From positions 1-5,123 of the forward strand of contig NZ_JPSQ01000039.1 in NCBI RefSeq assembly GCF_001189415.1: 5,123 bases of DNA, written 5' to 3'. This document shows positions 4,249 to 5,123 of the stretch, piece by piece. The notes beneath the pieces are model-generated. The model saw only the letters and a program-made list of their open reading frames with translations, had not been told where the DNA came from and searched no databases. Positions within the stretch are counted from its first letter, which is position 1; the number at the start of each line of letters is the position of its first letter. Both the position numbers and the translations under genes were made by a program. This DNA comes from Candidatus Phytoplasma phoenicium (GTDB lineage Bacteria; Bacillota_I; Bacilli_A; Acholeplasmatales; Acholeplasmataceae).

Positions 4249-5123
4249 TTTTTTTTAATATTATGATAAAGCATCTTTAATTTATTTTGTTTCGAAGGAG
4301 AACGCAAACGTCTTAAAGCTTTAACTTCAATTTGACGAATTCTTTCGCGTGTCACGCCAAATTTTTTCCCTATCTCTTCTAAAGTATAAACATGTCCATC
4401 AGGTAACAAACCAAAACGCATTTTTAATACTTGCTCAGCTCTATCTGTTAAAGATTCTTCTAAAGTTTCTTCTAAAGTTTGTTTTAACATTTCTTGCAAC
4501 ATATAATCATGAGGCGAAATTGTATTCGGATCATTAATAAAATCACCTAAAGAAGAATCATCATCGTCTCTTAACGAAGCTTCTAAAGAAATAGTTTCTT
4601 TTTCGATCATTTGAATATCTATAATTTGTTTCACATCAATATTCATTTTGGCTGCAACTTCTTTATTTTCCACCTTACGTGATAAATCTTGTGTTAATTT
4701 TCCTCGACAACGAGAAATTTTATTCATAGCTTCCCTAATATGAACTGGAACTCTAATAGTACTGCATTTATCAGAAACAGCACGTGTAATAGCTTGTCGA
4801 ATCCACCAAGTAGCATAAGTAGAAAATTTAAAACCTTTAGTATAATCAAATTTGTCCACAGCACGCATTAATCCCATGTTACCTTCTTGAATTAAATCTA
4901 AAAATAAAATTTTCTTCCCTATATAACGTTTTGCAATAGAAACTACTAAACGATAATTAGCTTCTACTAACTTAATTTTGGCTGTTGCTGCTTTATCAAT
5001 GGTTAATTGATAATTTTGGATTTCTTCTGAAGTCAAAGCAATTTTTTTATTCTTATATTTTTCTAATATTGTTTTAGCTTGAATTCCTTCATAAACCATT
5101 TTTGATTGTTTTTTTTCTTCTTC
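4245..5123 (-). CDS. rpoD: RNA polymerase primary sigma factor (sigma-70/SigA), 5' end outside the window
   Basis: Directs core RNA polymerase to -35/-10 promoters. Residues are counted from the Met at 5099. Region 1.2 is about 12-35; region 2 is strongly conserved (EANYRLVVSIAKRYIG at 46-61, LFLDLIQEGNMGLMRAVDKF at 65-84, and the -10-binding FSTYATWWIRQAITRA at 92-107); region 3 is 117-175; the acidic 3.2 finger DDDDSSLGDF is 178-187; region 4 ends in the -35-binding helix-turn-helix with VTRERIRQIEVKALRRLR at 249-266. The frame stays open from 5099 to the window edge, reading EEEKKQSK, and no good ribosome binding site precedes the Met at 5099. The true start is probably outside, with an acidic region 1.1-like segment. 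The gene ends in TGA within the ATGA shared with trmK, just after a run of nine A. Primary sigma rather than an alternative factor is inferred from the complete regions 2-4 and the neighbouring trmK. Confidence 0.96.
   Translation of the reverse strand, partial: EEEKKQSKMVYEGIQAKTILEKYKNKKIALTSEEIQNYQLTIDKAATAKIKLVEANYRLVVSIAKRYIGKKILFLDLIQEGNMGLMRAVDKFDYTKGFKFSTYATWWIRQAITRAVSDKCSTIRVPVHIREAMNKISRCRGKLTQDLSRKVENKEVAAKMNIDVKQIIDIQMIEKETISLEASLRDDDDSSLGDFINDPNTISPHDYMLQEMLKQTLEETLEESLTDRAEQVLKMRFGLLPDGHVYTLEEIGKKFGVTRERIRQIEVKALRRLRSPSKQNKLKMLYHNIKKK

Noticed and set aside
4349..4537. 62-codon open frame on the plus strand
   Set aside because: It lies wholly antisense to the conserved region 3-4 of the sigma factor, has no recognisable motif, and its hydrophobic composition is what the complement of this A/T-rich coding sequence gives.
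4245..5099. rpoD as a complete 284-residue gene starting at 5099
   Set aside because: The frame continues open to the window edge with an acidic and lysine-rich stretch, and there is no good ribosome binding site before 5099, so it is treated as 5'-partial.

Overview
The window reads as a chromosomal housekeeping segment of a reduced, very AT-rich Mollicute, most likely a 'Candidatus Phytoplasma' or a close Acholeplasma relative. Evidence: strong A/T bias, Bacillus-type gene order with gaps, Trp encoded by TGG (for example the WW pair in the sigma factor), and TGA used as a real stop for rpoD and rpmF. TGA as stop argues against Mycoplasma/Spiroplasma, which read it as Trp. The species cannot be named from this sequence alone.

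Every recognisable gene lies on the minus strand, so the transcriptional order runs from high to low coordinates. Unit 1 (5123 to about 3755): primary sigma factor rpoD (5' part beyond the window) overlaps by 4 bp (ATGA) a very short trmK, followed by a weak AT-only hairpin with a U run. Unit 2 starts at a near-consensus promoter (TTGCAA-17-TATAAT, 3749-3721) and holds tRNA-Arg(UCU), a 13-bp inverted repeat, rpmF (L32), alaS, ruvX and the first 38 codons of a gene recognised as trmR/yrrM. alaS and ruvX overlap by 35 bp. No intergenic stretch exceeds 125 bp, so there are no unexplained large gaps.

The genes serve one theme: transcription initiation (sigma), translation (L32, AlaRS, tRNA-Arg), tRNA modification (TrmK, TrmR) and rRNA processing or nucleic-acid maintenance (RuvX). 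The order alaS-ruvX-trmR is the Bacillus cluster with the intervening yrzL, yrzB and mltG-type genes gone, and rpoD-trmK is the Bacillus sigA-trmK cluster without its usual partners. This fits genome reduction in a wall-less bacterium.

I found no mobile element, CRISPR array or novel multi-gene system. The points worth attention are reductive: an L32 that has lost three of four zinc cysteines, all to threonine; a TrmK with no C-terminal coiled coil; an AlaRS whose editing-domain and C-Ala signature motifs are eroded; a 13-bp inverted repeat after tRNA-Arg with a third copy before it; and an A9 run at the rpoD/trmK junction where slippage would fuse the two proteins.
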